Assembly (NCBI RefSeq): GCF_016056295.1
Contig: NZ_JAECZB010000002.1
Span: 32,425 to 96,424, forward strand
Source: Atlanticothrix silvestris CENA357
Lineage (GTDB): Bacteria; Cyanobacteriota; Cyanobacteriia; Cyanobacteriales; Nostocaceae
Direction: 5' to 3'
DNA: 64,000 nucleotides
The notes beneath the pieces are model-generated. The model saw only the letters and a list, made by a program, of their open reading frames with translations. It made no database searches and had not been told where the DNA came from. This document shows, piece by piece, positions 37,151-44,868 of this stretch (positions are counted from its first letter, which is position 1; each line of letters starts with the position of its first letter). The translations under genes were made by a program, and so were the position numbers.

Positions 37151-37602
37151 AATTTCACTCCTGCAAGGGATGGTAGTGGCATATAGCGCGAAAGATCTTG
37201 GAGATTCCCCATGACAACCGATCCTTGATATTCGATCCATGCATGAGCTTCCAACTTTCCTGTTTCTGTTTTGGCAACACCAATCCGCAGTTCAGAAGAT
37301 TGCCCGTGCTGATTCATTAAAACTTTGGTAGTCAAGGCACGCGCCAGGCATTTTACACCAGGGACATAGCGAGTTGCGGCATTGACAGCCCAGACAATTT
37401 TGCCTACAGTCACTTTGCTGAAAAATTGCGATCGCTCACGTGGCTGACTGATTTTTGTTAAAAGTTTGAGTAGTGTGTTAAACCGTAATAAAGATAGCCC
37501 TAGCCTGATGGCTACCAGTAAAATTAAGGTTTTGATTAAAAAATAGCGATCGCCTGCACTCAAGCGCAGGAAATTACGCGCTCGTCTCATTTTTAACCTC
37601 AA
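37147..37602 (-). CDS. Lasso leader peptidase (B2, transglutaminase-like)
   Basis: A 151-residue cysteine protease of the lasso B2 family that removes the leader. Catalytic Cys85 is in GVKCLARALTT and His120 in EAHAWIEYQG; Asp136 is a candidate third residue. A hydrophobic helix at ~20-40 is typical. It overlaps the B1 gene upstream by 29 bp and the cyclase start by 4 bp, so B1, B2 and C are translated together. Acts in complex with B1, which delivers the precursor. Confidence 0.92.
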   Translation of the reverse strand: MRLKMRRARNFLRLSAGDRYFLIKTLILLVAIRLGLSLLRFNTLLKLLTKISQPRERSQFFSKVTVGKIVWAVNAATRYVPGVKCLARALTTKVLMNQHGQSSELRIGVAKTETGKLEAHAWIEYQGSVVMGNLQDLSRYMPLPSLAGVKL

Positions 37603-37888
37603 TTAGTCCAGCAGCTAGCAGGTCTTTCAGTAAGGCGATGAGATCGCGATCGCAACGTTCAGCTTCGACTTCATATTCTTCTAAAAGGACACGCTGAATA
37701 TCTTTTACAGACTTTGGTTCCTGAATCAAAGTCCATATCCTTGCGCCTATTTCGTTAAGTCCATGATAAATTCCAGTCTTGAGATGAAGAATCACTGCTT
37801 CACCACCGATATCTGAAAAGATTTGCTCTTTATCTGCTACTACCACTGAAGAGTCTAAGATACGGGTGCCTGATTCTGCAAATTTCAT
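37574..37888 (-). CDS. Lasso RRE/PqqD-like leader-binding protein (B1)
   Basis: A 104-residue PqqD-family protein (RiPP recognition element), which binds the precursor leader at the YxxP motif and presents it to B2 and the cyclase. Features are VVVADKEQIFSDIGGEAVILHLKTG..YHGLNEIGARIWTLI, then a winged-helix-like VKDIQRVLLEEYEVE and LLKDLLAAGLIEV. A separate B1 is the normal state in this class. It is the first gene of the cluster; GAGAAAAG lies before the ATG. Its 29-bp overlap with B2 indicates coupling. Confidence 0.92.
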   Translation of the reverse strand: MKFAESGTRILDSSVVVADKEQIFSDIGGEAVILHLKTGIYHGLNEIGARIWTLIQEPKSVKDIQRVLLEEYEVEAERCDRDLIALLKDLLAAGLIEVKNETSA

Positions 37889-38479
37889 CTTTTCTCAATT
37901 CCCTGCGACTATCTTTCTCATACTTTGCATATTTATAGCAGTCATAAAAACATATCCTTGTACTTAGTTTAGACAGCACAAGATGTTTAACTGGAAAGTA
38001 TTTTATTTCCAGATCTTTTGTATCTATAATACCTTGGATCTATGAGGAATTTTACTCATTGTATCCGAAAATTTATTGTACATACGTGTATTGCTTTTTA
38101 AAGCTAGATTTATGAAAAAAATACAAAGGTGTCAATTTTTGATAAAGTAAAAATGAGTCTGTGCTGTTATTAAGCTGTTAGTAATTAAATCTACATAGCC
38201 CTTTGATACACAGTATTTGGTAGTTGATATCCAATTAAGAATTTTACTGACTATTTTAAGTAATACTTTGATAATAATCTTTGTGTCTTGAAGCATAACA
38301 ATAACTTATTTAAAAAATTGTTTTAAAAAGATTAGATAATTAAGGCTTAGTTGATCGCAATCCAGATCAAGCCTGCAAGCTCAACTCAATTAAATTAATA
38401 TGGTTTTATCTGGAATTTACTCTGCAACTACTTGACATTACCCTAGGATAAACTGCTATATTAGTTAGGACGTTGACAT
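37889..38479. other. AT-rich spacer between lasso cluster and tRNA-Gln
   Basis: About 590 bp, strongly AT-rich, no gene. The lasso operon promoter should lie within the ~150 bp before 37,888, pointing leftward; no box is clear enough to name. Confidence 0.4.
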
Positions 38480-38551
38480 TGGGGCGTAGCCAAGTGGTAA
38501 GGCAGCGGGTTTTGGTCCCGCCATTCCTAGGTTCGAATCCTAGCGCCCCAG
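38480..38551 (+). tRNA. tRNA-Gln (TTG)
   Basis: A 72-nt cloverleaf. Acceptor TGGGGCG pairs with CGCCCCA (the U1-A72 pair is typical of tRNA-Gln), the D arm has AAGTGGTAAGGCA, the anticodon arm is GCGGG-TTTTGGT-CCCGC with anticodon TTG, and the T arm is CTAGG-TTCGAAT-CCTAG. Discriminator G; no CCA encoded. A terminator follows. Confidence 0.97.
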
Positions 38552-38556
38552 TATAT

Positions 38557-38590
38557 AGAAGGGTATACATTTTACCCTTCTTTTTTTATT
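38557..38590 (+). terminator. Rho-independent terminator after tRNA-Gln
   Basis: AGAAGGGTA and TACCCTTCT form a 9-bp stem around a short AT loop, followed by a run of T (TTTTTTTATT). Begins 6 bp past the tRNA 3' end. Confidence 0.88.
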
Positions 38591-38997
38591 TCATTAAAAA
38601 TAAAATAGATTAAGAAAGACAGTATACTTATACTCAGATTAACTCGCTTTTGAATTATTGGCTGAGTGATAACCCTATACAGTTTTAATTCCACAGTTAG
38701 GTGCGCGAACAAGTTATTATAGGCAATGTTACTGTAGTCATACAGCATCAATCCTTATTAGCCTGTATTTTCAAGAAAATTGTAATCACAATCACGGGTA
38801 CAATAACCCACTCTTTAACAAAACCTATAACATTAGGGTTGTTTGGACTATATAATAATCAGTCAATTCACTAGTTTGCCTAAATACAACGTCAGTCAAG
38901 GCGATCGCCCAAATGTCCAACTACCTAATACATACCGAATATTGTATCGGAGTGTTCGTCTGTTTAAAAAGTTTTGGTAGTTTAGTTTACAAATACT
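38591..38997. other. Spacer upstream of the first Wzc-like gene
   Basis: About 400 bp, AT-rich, with one HIP1 octamer near 38,900 and no gene. Presumed to hold the promoter of the 38,998 gene. Confidence 0.4.
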
Positions 38998-41208
38998 ATG
39001 CTGAAGTCAGAGAAATACCCTCACCTATTGTTAAATTCTAACGCTGCTCAGTTCAAAGAAAGTGATGAGGGTGGGTTAAATCTGGGTCAAGTAGCAGCAA
39101 TTCTGCGCCGCCGAATCTTATTAATTATAGGTATAACAGGCTTAATAGCAACGGCAGCAGTCTTAAAAGCAGAAACAGATCCTCCAGTATATCAAGGGAC
39201 ATTTGAAATTTTAACTAAGCCTGTAACTGGTGAAAGTAAGGTTATAGCCAATGTACCTCAAGCAATAAATTCTCAAGATGGGGTGAGCGCGGATGCGGAT
39301 TCTAAAAACTCAATTTTTACCACGATTACAGTTTTACAAAGTCCGCGCGTCCTCGATCCCATTATTGAAAAACTGCAACCTAAGTACCCAGATTTAACTT
39401 ACAAATCACTTCTGCTTGGTTTGAGCATTCAAAGTGCAGCAAAAAGTAACCAGATTTTAGCAGTTCAATATACTGACGAAGACCAACAGCAAGTTATTGA
39501 TGTTTCAACTTTACTAGCTGATGCTTATCTCAAGTATAGTCTGGAGGAGCGCCAGTCAGATGTAGACCAAGCTATTAGTTTTGTTAATCAACAAAGAAAG
39601 CCGCTAGATGAACGGGTTAAATACTGGCAAAATCAATTGCGAAATTTGCGATGGGAAAATAGCTTAATTGACCCAGTACAGAAATCTCAAGAATTGTCTG
39701 AGCAAATTGCTGCTTTTCGGCAACAGCAAATAACTAATCGGGTGGAATTAGAACAATTAGTAGCCAGATATAATGATTTGCAAAAAGAATTAGCACAACA
39801 GCCAGGTGAGAGAGCTGGTAATTCCTTGCTGACTGAAAACGCCCGCTACCAAAACATACTGACTCAAATTCAAGAAACGGAAATTGAAACTAGACAACGA
39901 GCTGCCGTATTAACGGATGATAATCCATTAATGGAGACTTTAAGGCAAAGGAAAGCTTATTTACTTCCTTTGCTTACTGAAGAAGAAGTGCGTGTTCAAA
40001 AAGATTTTCAAAGCCGCATCCAGTCTTTGATAGCTCGTGATACATCTTTGAGCGATAAGATAAAAAATCTCAATAATGAGATGAGGGCATTAGCAACTAT
40101 CAGCCGTAATCACGATAACATTCAACGAGAATTACAAATTGCCAATAACGGATTAACTCAATTTACAACCAAACAACAAGCGTTACAAATTGAGAAAGCT
40201 CAAAAGCAACAACCTTGGTTGTTACTTGATCCCAAACTAGCCACAGTAACTAATCCTAATCCTGTATCAAATAGCGCCAAATTAAACTTAGCGTTGGGCG
40301 GTATTCTAGGTTTGTTGTTGGGTGTAGGAGCAGCTTTAGTAGTAGATAAACTCAGTGATATCTTCTATACTGCCCAAGAACTGAAAGATACTACTAGACT
40401 TCCATTACTAGGCATAGTTCCTTTAAGAAAAGAGCTAGAGCCAGCAAGCGAAACCAATCTATCAAGAGAGTTACAACAACCAAATCGTGCTTCCTTTTTC
40501 GAGGTTTTCCGTTCTCTTTACACCAATATTTTGCTTTTGGGTTCAGATACCCCAATTCGTTCTTTGGTAATCAGTTCTCCAGGACAGGGAGACGGAAAGT
40601 CCACTATTGCTGTACAGCTAGCACAGGCAGCTTCCGCAATGGGTCAAAGAGTATTGCTGGTTGATGCTAATCTACGTAGCCCTAGTCTACATAATCGAGT
40701 AGGACTAATGAATGTTCAAGGACTGACAGATATCATTTCCCAAGATTTAGATTGGCACAATGTAATTGAGCGATCGCCTCTAGAAGAAAACTTGTTTGTA
40801 ATGACTGCGGGGCCAATACCACCAGACTCAGTTAGGTTATTGGCATCTCAGAAAATGCAAGATTTAATGAATGAACTACAAGCTGATTTCGATTTAGTTA
40901 TCTATGACACACCACCACTTTTAGGGTTTGCAGATGCCTATCTCTTAGCTGCAAATACTAACGGTATGGTGCTAGTGGCTGGTTTAGGTAAGCTAAAACG
41001 CACTGCGATGCAACAAGTATTAGAAGAGATTCAAGTATCTGGTACTCCCTTGTTAGGAATGATCGCTAATAAGTCTAAAGAGGGTACACCTGTGTCTCAT
41101 CAATACTATCAGCAATATTACAAGCAGAGTGTGAGTGCTGAAAGGGTAGGTGAAGTTGTAGAAGTGGAAAGTAATTCTTCTGCTCTGAGAAGAATAAGAC
41201 GGCCTTAG
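38998..41208 (+). CDS. Wzc-like polysaccharide co-polymerase / tyrosine autokinase
   Basis: A 736-residue inner-membrane protein. A Wzz-type domain (residues ~25-160) follows the first transmembrane helix (~36-54); a long periplasmic coiled coil (~190-400) precedes the second helix (~430-450). The cytoplasmic BY-kinase/ATPase domain has Walker A GQGDGKST near 528-535, Walker A' RVLLVDANLRSP and Walker B VIYDTPPLLGFADAYLLA. The C-terminal tail is Tyr-rich (HQYYQQYYKQ), the site of autophosphorylation in this family. It would set chain length and drive export of a Wzx/Wzy polymer; the lasso cluster separates it from the polysaccharide locus. Confidence 0.92.
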   Translation: MLKSEKYPHLLLNSNAAQFKESDEGGLNLGQVAAILRRRILLIIGITGLIATAAVLKAETDPPVYQGTFEILTKPVTGESKVIANVPQAINSQDGVSADADSKNSIFTTITVLQSPRVLDPIIEKLQPKYPDLTYKSLLLGLSIQSAAKSNQILAVQYTDEDQQQVIDVSTLLADAYLKYSLEERQSDVDQAISFVNQQRKPLDERVKYWQNQLRNLRWENSLIDPVQKSQELSEQIAAFRQQQITNRVELEQLVARYNDLQKELAQQPGERAGNSLLTENARYQNILTQIQETEIETRQRAAVLTDDNPLMETLRQRKAYLLPLLTEEEVRVQKDFQSRIQSLIARDTSLSDKIKNLNNEMRALATISRNHDNIQRELQIANNGLTQFTTKQQALQIEKAQKQQPWLLLDPKLATVTNPNPVSNSAKLNLALGGILGLLLGVGAALVVDKLSDIFYTAQELKDTTRLPLLGIVPLRKELEPASETNLSRELQQPNRASFFEVFRSLYTNILLLGSDTPIRSLVISSPGQGDGKSTIAVQLAQAASAMGQRVLLVDANLRSPSLHNRVGLMNVQGLTDIISQDLDWHNVIERSPLEENLFVMTAGPIPPDSVRLLASQKMQDLMNELQADFDLVIYDTPPLLGFADAYLLAANTNGMVLVAGLGKLKRTAMQQVLEEIQVSGTPLLGMIANKSKEGTPVSHQYYQQYYKQSVSAERVGEVVEVESNSSALRRIRRP

Positions 41209-41220
41209 TATAGTGTAAAT

Positions 41221-41264
41221 AAAAAGTCAAAAGCCAGAATTTTTTCTTACCTTTTGACTTTTTT
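41221..41264. terminator. Bidirectional terminator between convergent genes
   Basis: AAAAAGTCAAAAG (41,221-41,233) pairs with CTTTTGACTTTTT (41,251-41,263), a 13-bp stem with A-run and T-run on the two sides, serving the plus-strand Wzc-like gene and the minus-strand gene ending at 41,270. Confidence 0.85.
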
Positions 41265-41269
41265 ACAAC

Positions 41270-41803
41270 TCACTTATCAGGTGATTTTAAAGCCTGATCC
41301 AAAACTTGCCGAGCCTGTTCTGCCTTAGCTCGCGCCTCTTGGTAACGCAAATTAGCTTGGGCAAAATTTTTGAGAATTTTAAAGCCTTCTTTGAGGTGAG
41401 TAATTTCTTCTTCAGTTACTGAATTATCTGAGAACAAAACATCAACAGCCTTACGAATTTCCAATGCTTCAGTGCGTGATTCTTGAACTTTTAACTTGAG
41501 CGTAGCCAAGTTGTTTAGAACTTGGACAGCCTGTGTAATAGCGTCTTCAGCACTAGCAGATTCAGTAATTGCTTCCTTTACCTCAATTAATTGTTGAGGA
41601 CTAAATCCCTCTTCTAATTCTGTGGATAGCTTACCCGCATCCATCAGTTCCATCAGCTGATCCATCGCTTTTTCACGGGCTTTCGCTGAATCTTTACCAG
41701 GAACGGTGAGAATGATTTCTGGGCTTTGAGCGAGAGTATACTGAGCCATATTTAGGACGGAAAAGTTGCTGGTTAACCAAGCCAAGGCAAACAATTCTAA
41801 CAT
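41270..41803 (-). CDS. Exported or membrane-anchored helical protein, unknown function
   Basis: A 177-residue protein I do not recognise. The first ~25 residues (MLELFALAWLTSNFSVLNMA) are hydrophobic and could be a signal anchor. The rest is highly charged and helical with Glu/Lys/Ala-rich heptads (LKEGFKILKNFAQANLRYQEARAKAEQARQVL), likely coiled coil. The start ATG at 41803 has GGAG 7 bases upstream; a longer frame to 41815 lacks this. No domain assigned. Confidence 0.65.
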   Translation of the reverse strand: MLELFALAWLTSNFSVLNMAQYTLAQSPEIILTVPGKDSAKAREKAMDQLMELMDAGKLSTELEEGFSPQQLIEVKEAITESASAEDAITQAVQVLNNLATLKLKVQESRTEALEIRKAVDVLFSDNSVTEEEITHLKEGFKILKNFAQANLRYQEARAKAEQARQVLDQALKSPDK

Positions 41804-41829
41804 AAAAAACTCCACGAATAAGGGAATGG

Positions 41830-42052
41830 AGTTTTGTTAGTGGTCAGTGGTTAGTGGTCAGTGGTTAGTGGTCAGTGGTTAGTGGTTAGGAGTAAGGGGC
41901 AGAGAGTAGGGAGTAGGGGTTATAAGAAAGAACAAAGACAACCAACAACCAACAACCAACAACCAACAACTGATAACTGACAACTGACAACCAACAACCA
42001 ACAACCAACAACCAACAACTGACAATTGACAACCAACAACCAACAACTAACC
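41830..42052. repeat. Heptamer tandem repeats on opposing strands
   Basis: The left block has about seven units of GTGGTCA/GTGGTTA (41,835-41,888). After ~45 bp, the right block (41,937-42,052) has many CAACCAA and CAACTGA/CAATTGA units, close to the reverse complement of the left block's unit. Together they form a loose large inverted repeat. Similar heptamers recur at 49,895-49,925, 53,878-53,905 and 60,735-60,830. Typical of Nostocales intergenic DNA. Confidence 0.88.
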
Positions 42053-42118
42053 CGCCCAGCGTAAATAAAACTTTATACTTAAAAGAAGGCAAATGAATTT
42101 CAATAGGAGGGGAGAGCT

Positions 42119-43405
42119 ATGGCTCCCAATCCCACCATCATGCAGGCTGTGGAAAAATTGGGCTACCGCGTTACCATTGGTGATGTGGCAACCCAGGCAG
42201 GATTAAATGTTGCAGAGGCTGGACAAGGGTTATTAGCCCTGGCATCTGATGCTGGCGGACATTTACAAGTAGCAGAAACTGGAGATATAGTTTACCAATT
42301 TCCGCGGAATTTTCGAGAAATTTTGCGTAATAAGTACTTGCAGTTGCGATTGCAGGAATGGTGGAAAAAGGTTTGGGGAATCTTGTTTTACCTCATTCGC
42401 ATTTCCTTTGGAATTTTTTTAATTGCTTCTATTGCTTTAATTACTATTGCTATTATCATTATCCTCACTGCTCTTAACTCAGACCGTGACGGCGATAATA
42501 GAGGTAGTAGTTATGGTGGCGGCTTCTTTTTCTTTCCAGATTTGTTTTGGTATTTTAGCCCTAATTACGACACACGCTACCGAGAACGGCGACGCGGTAG
42601 GCAACAAGACAACAATTTAAATTTCTTTGAGGCTGTCTTTTCGTTTTTATTTGGTGACGGTAATCCTAACGCCGACTTAGAAGAACGCCGTTGGCAAGAA
42701 ATTGCTGCTGTAATTCGCAATAACCGTGGTGCAGTTGTAGCAGAACAAATTGCCCCGTACTTAGACAATCTTGGTGAAAGTTATACACAAGAGTATGAAG
42801 ATTATATGCTGCCCGTTCTGATCCGATTCAACGGGCAACCGGCAGTCAGTTCTGAGGGGCAGATTGTATATTACTTCCCAGAGATGCAGGTGAGTGCAAC
42901 TAAAAAGTATCGTCAGTCGTTGCCAGTATACCTAGAAGAATCTCTTTGGCGTTTTAGCGCAGCCGATTCAGGACAAATTACCTTGAGTGCTGGATTGGGT
43001 ATCCTGAATTTTGTTGGGGCATTAATACTAGGCAGTTTAATAAGAGATGGCACAGTTGCAGCCCAAATAGGTGGATTAGTAGCTTTTGTTCAAGGGATTT
43101 ATTGGCTACTATTGGCTTACGGAATCGGTTTTCTATCCATACCATTGGGGCGTTATTTCTGGATTCAGTGGCGCAATAAAAAGATTGCTGCACGCAACCG
43201 CGATCGCCTGTCCAGGGCTAGAATATTGACAAACCCAGATGCAGGTTTACAGCACAAAATCGACTATGCCAGTCAGTTTGCCACAGAAAAAGTGATTGGC
43301 AAACAAGATTTAGTTTATTCTACTGAAACAGACTTAATCGAACAAGAAGTGGAGCGATCGGCACAAATTGACGCTGAATGGCAAAAGCGTTTAGATGAAG
43401 GATAG
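42119..43405 (+). CDS. Conserved cyanobacterial membrane protein
   Basis: A 428-residue protein. The N-terminal ~70 residues look like a winged-helix or DNA-binding-like module (IMQAVEKLGYRVTIGDVATQAGLNVAEAGQGLLALA), followed by a transmembrane helix (~92-118), a Gly/Phe-rich stretch (GGGFFFFPDLFWYF), a basic segment (RYRERRRGRQQ), a second copy of the helical module (~190-260), two more transmembrane helices (~285-350) and a soluble tail. Similar proteins occur in cyanobacteria and plastids; function unknown. The start is fixed by a strong AGGAGGGG 8-15 bases upstream. Confidence 0.78.
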   Translation: MAPNPTIMQAVEKLGYRVTIGDVATQAGLNVAEAGQGLLALASDAGGHLQVAETGDIVYQFPRNFREILRNKYLQLRLQEWWKKVWGILFYLIRISFGIFLIASIALITIAIIIILTALNSDRDGDNRGSSYGGGFFFFPDLFWYFSPNYDTRYRERRRGRQQDNNLNFFEAVFSFLFGDGNPNADLEERRWQEIAAVIRNNRGAVVAEQIAPYLDNLGESYTQEYEDYMLPVLIRFNGQPAVSSEGQIVYYFPEMQVSATKKYRQSLPVYLEESLWRFSAADSGQITLSAGLGILNFVGALILGSLIRDGTVAAQIGGLVAFVQGIYWLLLAYGIGFLSIPLGRYFWIQWRNKKIAARNRDRLSRARILTNPDAGLQHKIDYASQFATEKVIGKQDLVYSTETDLIEQEVERSAQIDAEWQKRLDEG

Positions 43406-43490
43406 GGCATGGGGCATGGGAAAATTCTTATTCCTCTGCTGCTCTGCTCCTCTGCTCCCTGCCCCCTGCACCTTTTCCTCTGCTCCTCTG
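43405..43490. repeat. GGGCATGGGGCATGGG / CTCCTCTGCTCC repeat
   Basis: Same G-rich plus C/T-rich pair as at 8,150-8,240. The second half has six or more CTCTGCTC(C) units. It begins at the stop codon of the preceding gene. Confidence 0.65.
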
Positions 43491-43500
43491 CTCTCCTTCA

Positions 43501-44655
43501 CTACTTTGTTTGAATCGGTGTGAGGGCTACGCCTTGGTAATAATGTCCCAAAATTTGTAGATGGTTGGCTCCTTGTCGAGCCAAATTGTAAGCCCCCCAT
43601 TGACTCATACCTAAACCGTGGCCATAACCAAGTCCTTGCAGTACAAAACCGCCATCTTTTCCCTTGGCGACGTTAAAGCGAGTGCTTTTAAGTTTGAGCG
43701 CAGTGCGTACTTGCTCGCCCTGTAGTACCTTTGTACCCTGATCACCAACGATTTTTAAGGCTTTAACACTGCGAAAAGGCGAGTAGCTCTGTGGAATCAT
43801 CTCTTTGACATTACCCACGCCAGAAATTCTGGCGCTGATTTCAGATGGAGAGAAGGTTTTTACCCAATTACACTCACTGACATTTTGATCGTAGTCTTGA
43901 ACAGCCCGCAGGTAAGGCAAAGCATTTCCCCACACATCTTCTACGTTTTCAGTGTGTCCCCCAGAACAAGCGTGGAAAACTGAGAGAATAATTCTGTTTT
44001 TGTAAGTTAGTACCTGCTTTGTTGTACCATCGACTGCGGCATAAGTACCAGGCGATTCGCTGATTACACCTTTGTAAATTTGCCAACGGTCGGGGCTAGC
44101 TCCTAAATCATAAAGGGGATTATTGCGCTGTTTTTCCCGTTCATAGAGGGCATAAGTACGGGCTGCGATCGCCTGGGCTTTGAGGGCTTCTTGAGGCCAG
44201 CTGGAATTCATTTCCCCACCAAGGACGCTGTAGAGATATTCTTCCATATCAACCCAGTTCACAGCTGTTAAGCCTTTTTGGGTGGGGACAACTAGAGTTC
44301 TACCGCGATACCAGCGATCGCCAATATAAACGAATCCTTTACCTGTTGGTTCAATCCAAAATAAACCAGACTGCCATTTATCTAAAGCAACTCCACCAGG
44401 AATAGCTTGGGCATAAAACGAACTCATCCCTGGCAATTGTCCAAGAGTTCGACCGGTACTATCTTTAACAACCGCAGTTGTAGAACTGCCAACTTTTACT
44501 TGATTAACTTCTCTTTGAATTGCTACACGCAGGATTACAGACGCTTGAGCTGGAGCGACCAAAGCTATCCAAAAGAAGATACCTATCCACCAATGACGTA
44601 CTTTAATCTGGGAAAATAAAGAGCCTAAGTACAGTTGGAATTTCATGCTGATCAT
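43501..44655 (-). CDS. SpoIID/LytB-domain protein
   Basis: A 384-residue exported protein. Residues ~15-40 form a signal peptide (HWWIGIFFWIALVAPAQASV). The SpoIID core spans ~120-380: VNWVDMEEYLYSVLGGEM, WPQEALKAQAIAARTYAL (catalytic Glu and the AQA-ARTYA motif), HACSGGHTENVEDVWG, and the C-terminal GLGYGHGLGMSQWGAYNLA. In spores SpoIID is a lytic transglycosylase that acts on peptidoglycan lacking side chains; cyanobacterial homologs are probably envelope amidase/transglycosylase helpers. A second Met 9 bp inside the start is equally possible. Confidence 0.92.
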   Translation of the reverse strand: MISMKFQLYLGSLFSQIKVRHWWIGIFFWIALVAPAQASVILRVAIQREVNQVKVGSSTTAVVKDSTGRTLGQLPGMSSFYAQAIPGGVALDKWQSGLFWIEPTGKGFVYIGDRWYRGRTLVVPTQKGLTAVNWVDMEEYLYSVLGGEMNSSWPQEALKAQAIAARTYALYEREKQRNNPLYDLGASPDRWQIYKGVISESPGTYAAVDGTTKQVLTYKNRIILSVFHACSGGHTENVEDVWGNALPYLRAVQDYDQNVSECNWVKTFSPSEISARISGVGNVKEMIPQSYSPFRSVKALKIVGDQGTKVLQGEQVRTALKLKSTRFNVAKGKDGGFVLQGLGYGHGLGMSQWGAYNLARQGANHLQILGHYYQGVALTPIQTK

Positions 44656-44800
44656 TTAAATCACAATTAGTATCTGTTTAATGCTTGCTCTGGACTATTG
44701 CATTTATTACTCAAGATAAGACAGTTCTCCCAGATGGAAGGTTGCCACTTCCTACTAATTATGCAGTGCATTTTGGTTAGCTGTCAGAATGCAATCAGCA

Positions 44801-44826
44801 AGACGCGATAAATCGCCGTCTCTACA
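44801..44826. repeat. TGTAGAGACGGCGATTTATC dispersed repeat
   Basis: On the minus strand reads TGTAGAGACGGCGATTTATC then GCGTCT; the same 26-28 bases are at 52,888-52,915 on the plus strand. The ends (AGACGCGATAAATCG / CGATTTATCGCGTCT) are palindromic. Two copies are in this window. Confidence 0.75.
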
Positions 44827-44868
44827 GAAAATTTATTTGTCAATTATTTATTGACAGATTACTAGTCT

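Noticed and set aside
35126..37240. Annotating the asparagine-synthetase-like gene as asparagine synthetase
   Set aside because: It lacks the Cys2 glutaminase nucleophile and lies between B2 and the precursor gene of a lasso cluster.
41830..42052. Possible CRISPR array
   Set aside because: Units are contiguous heptamers with no unique spacers and no cas genes are present.
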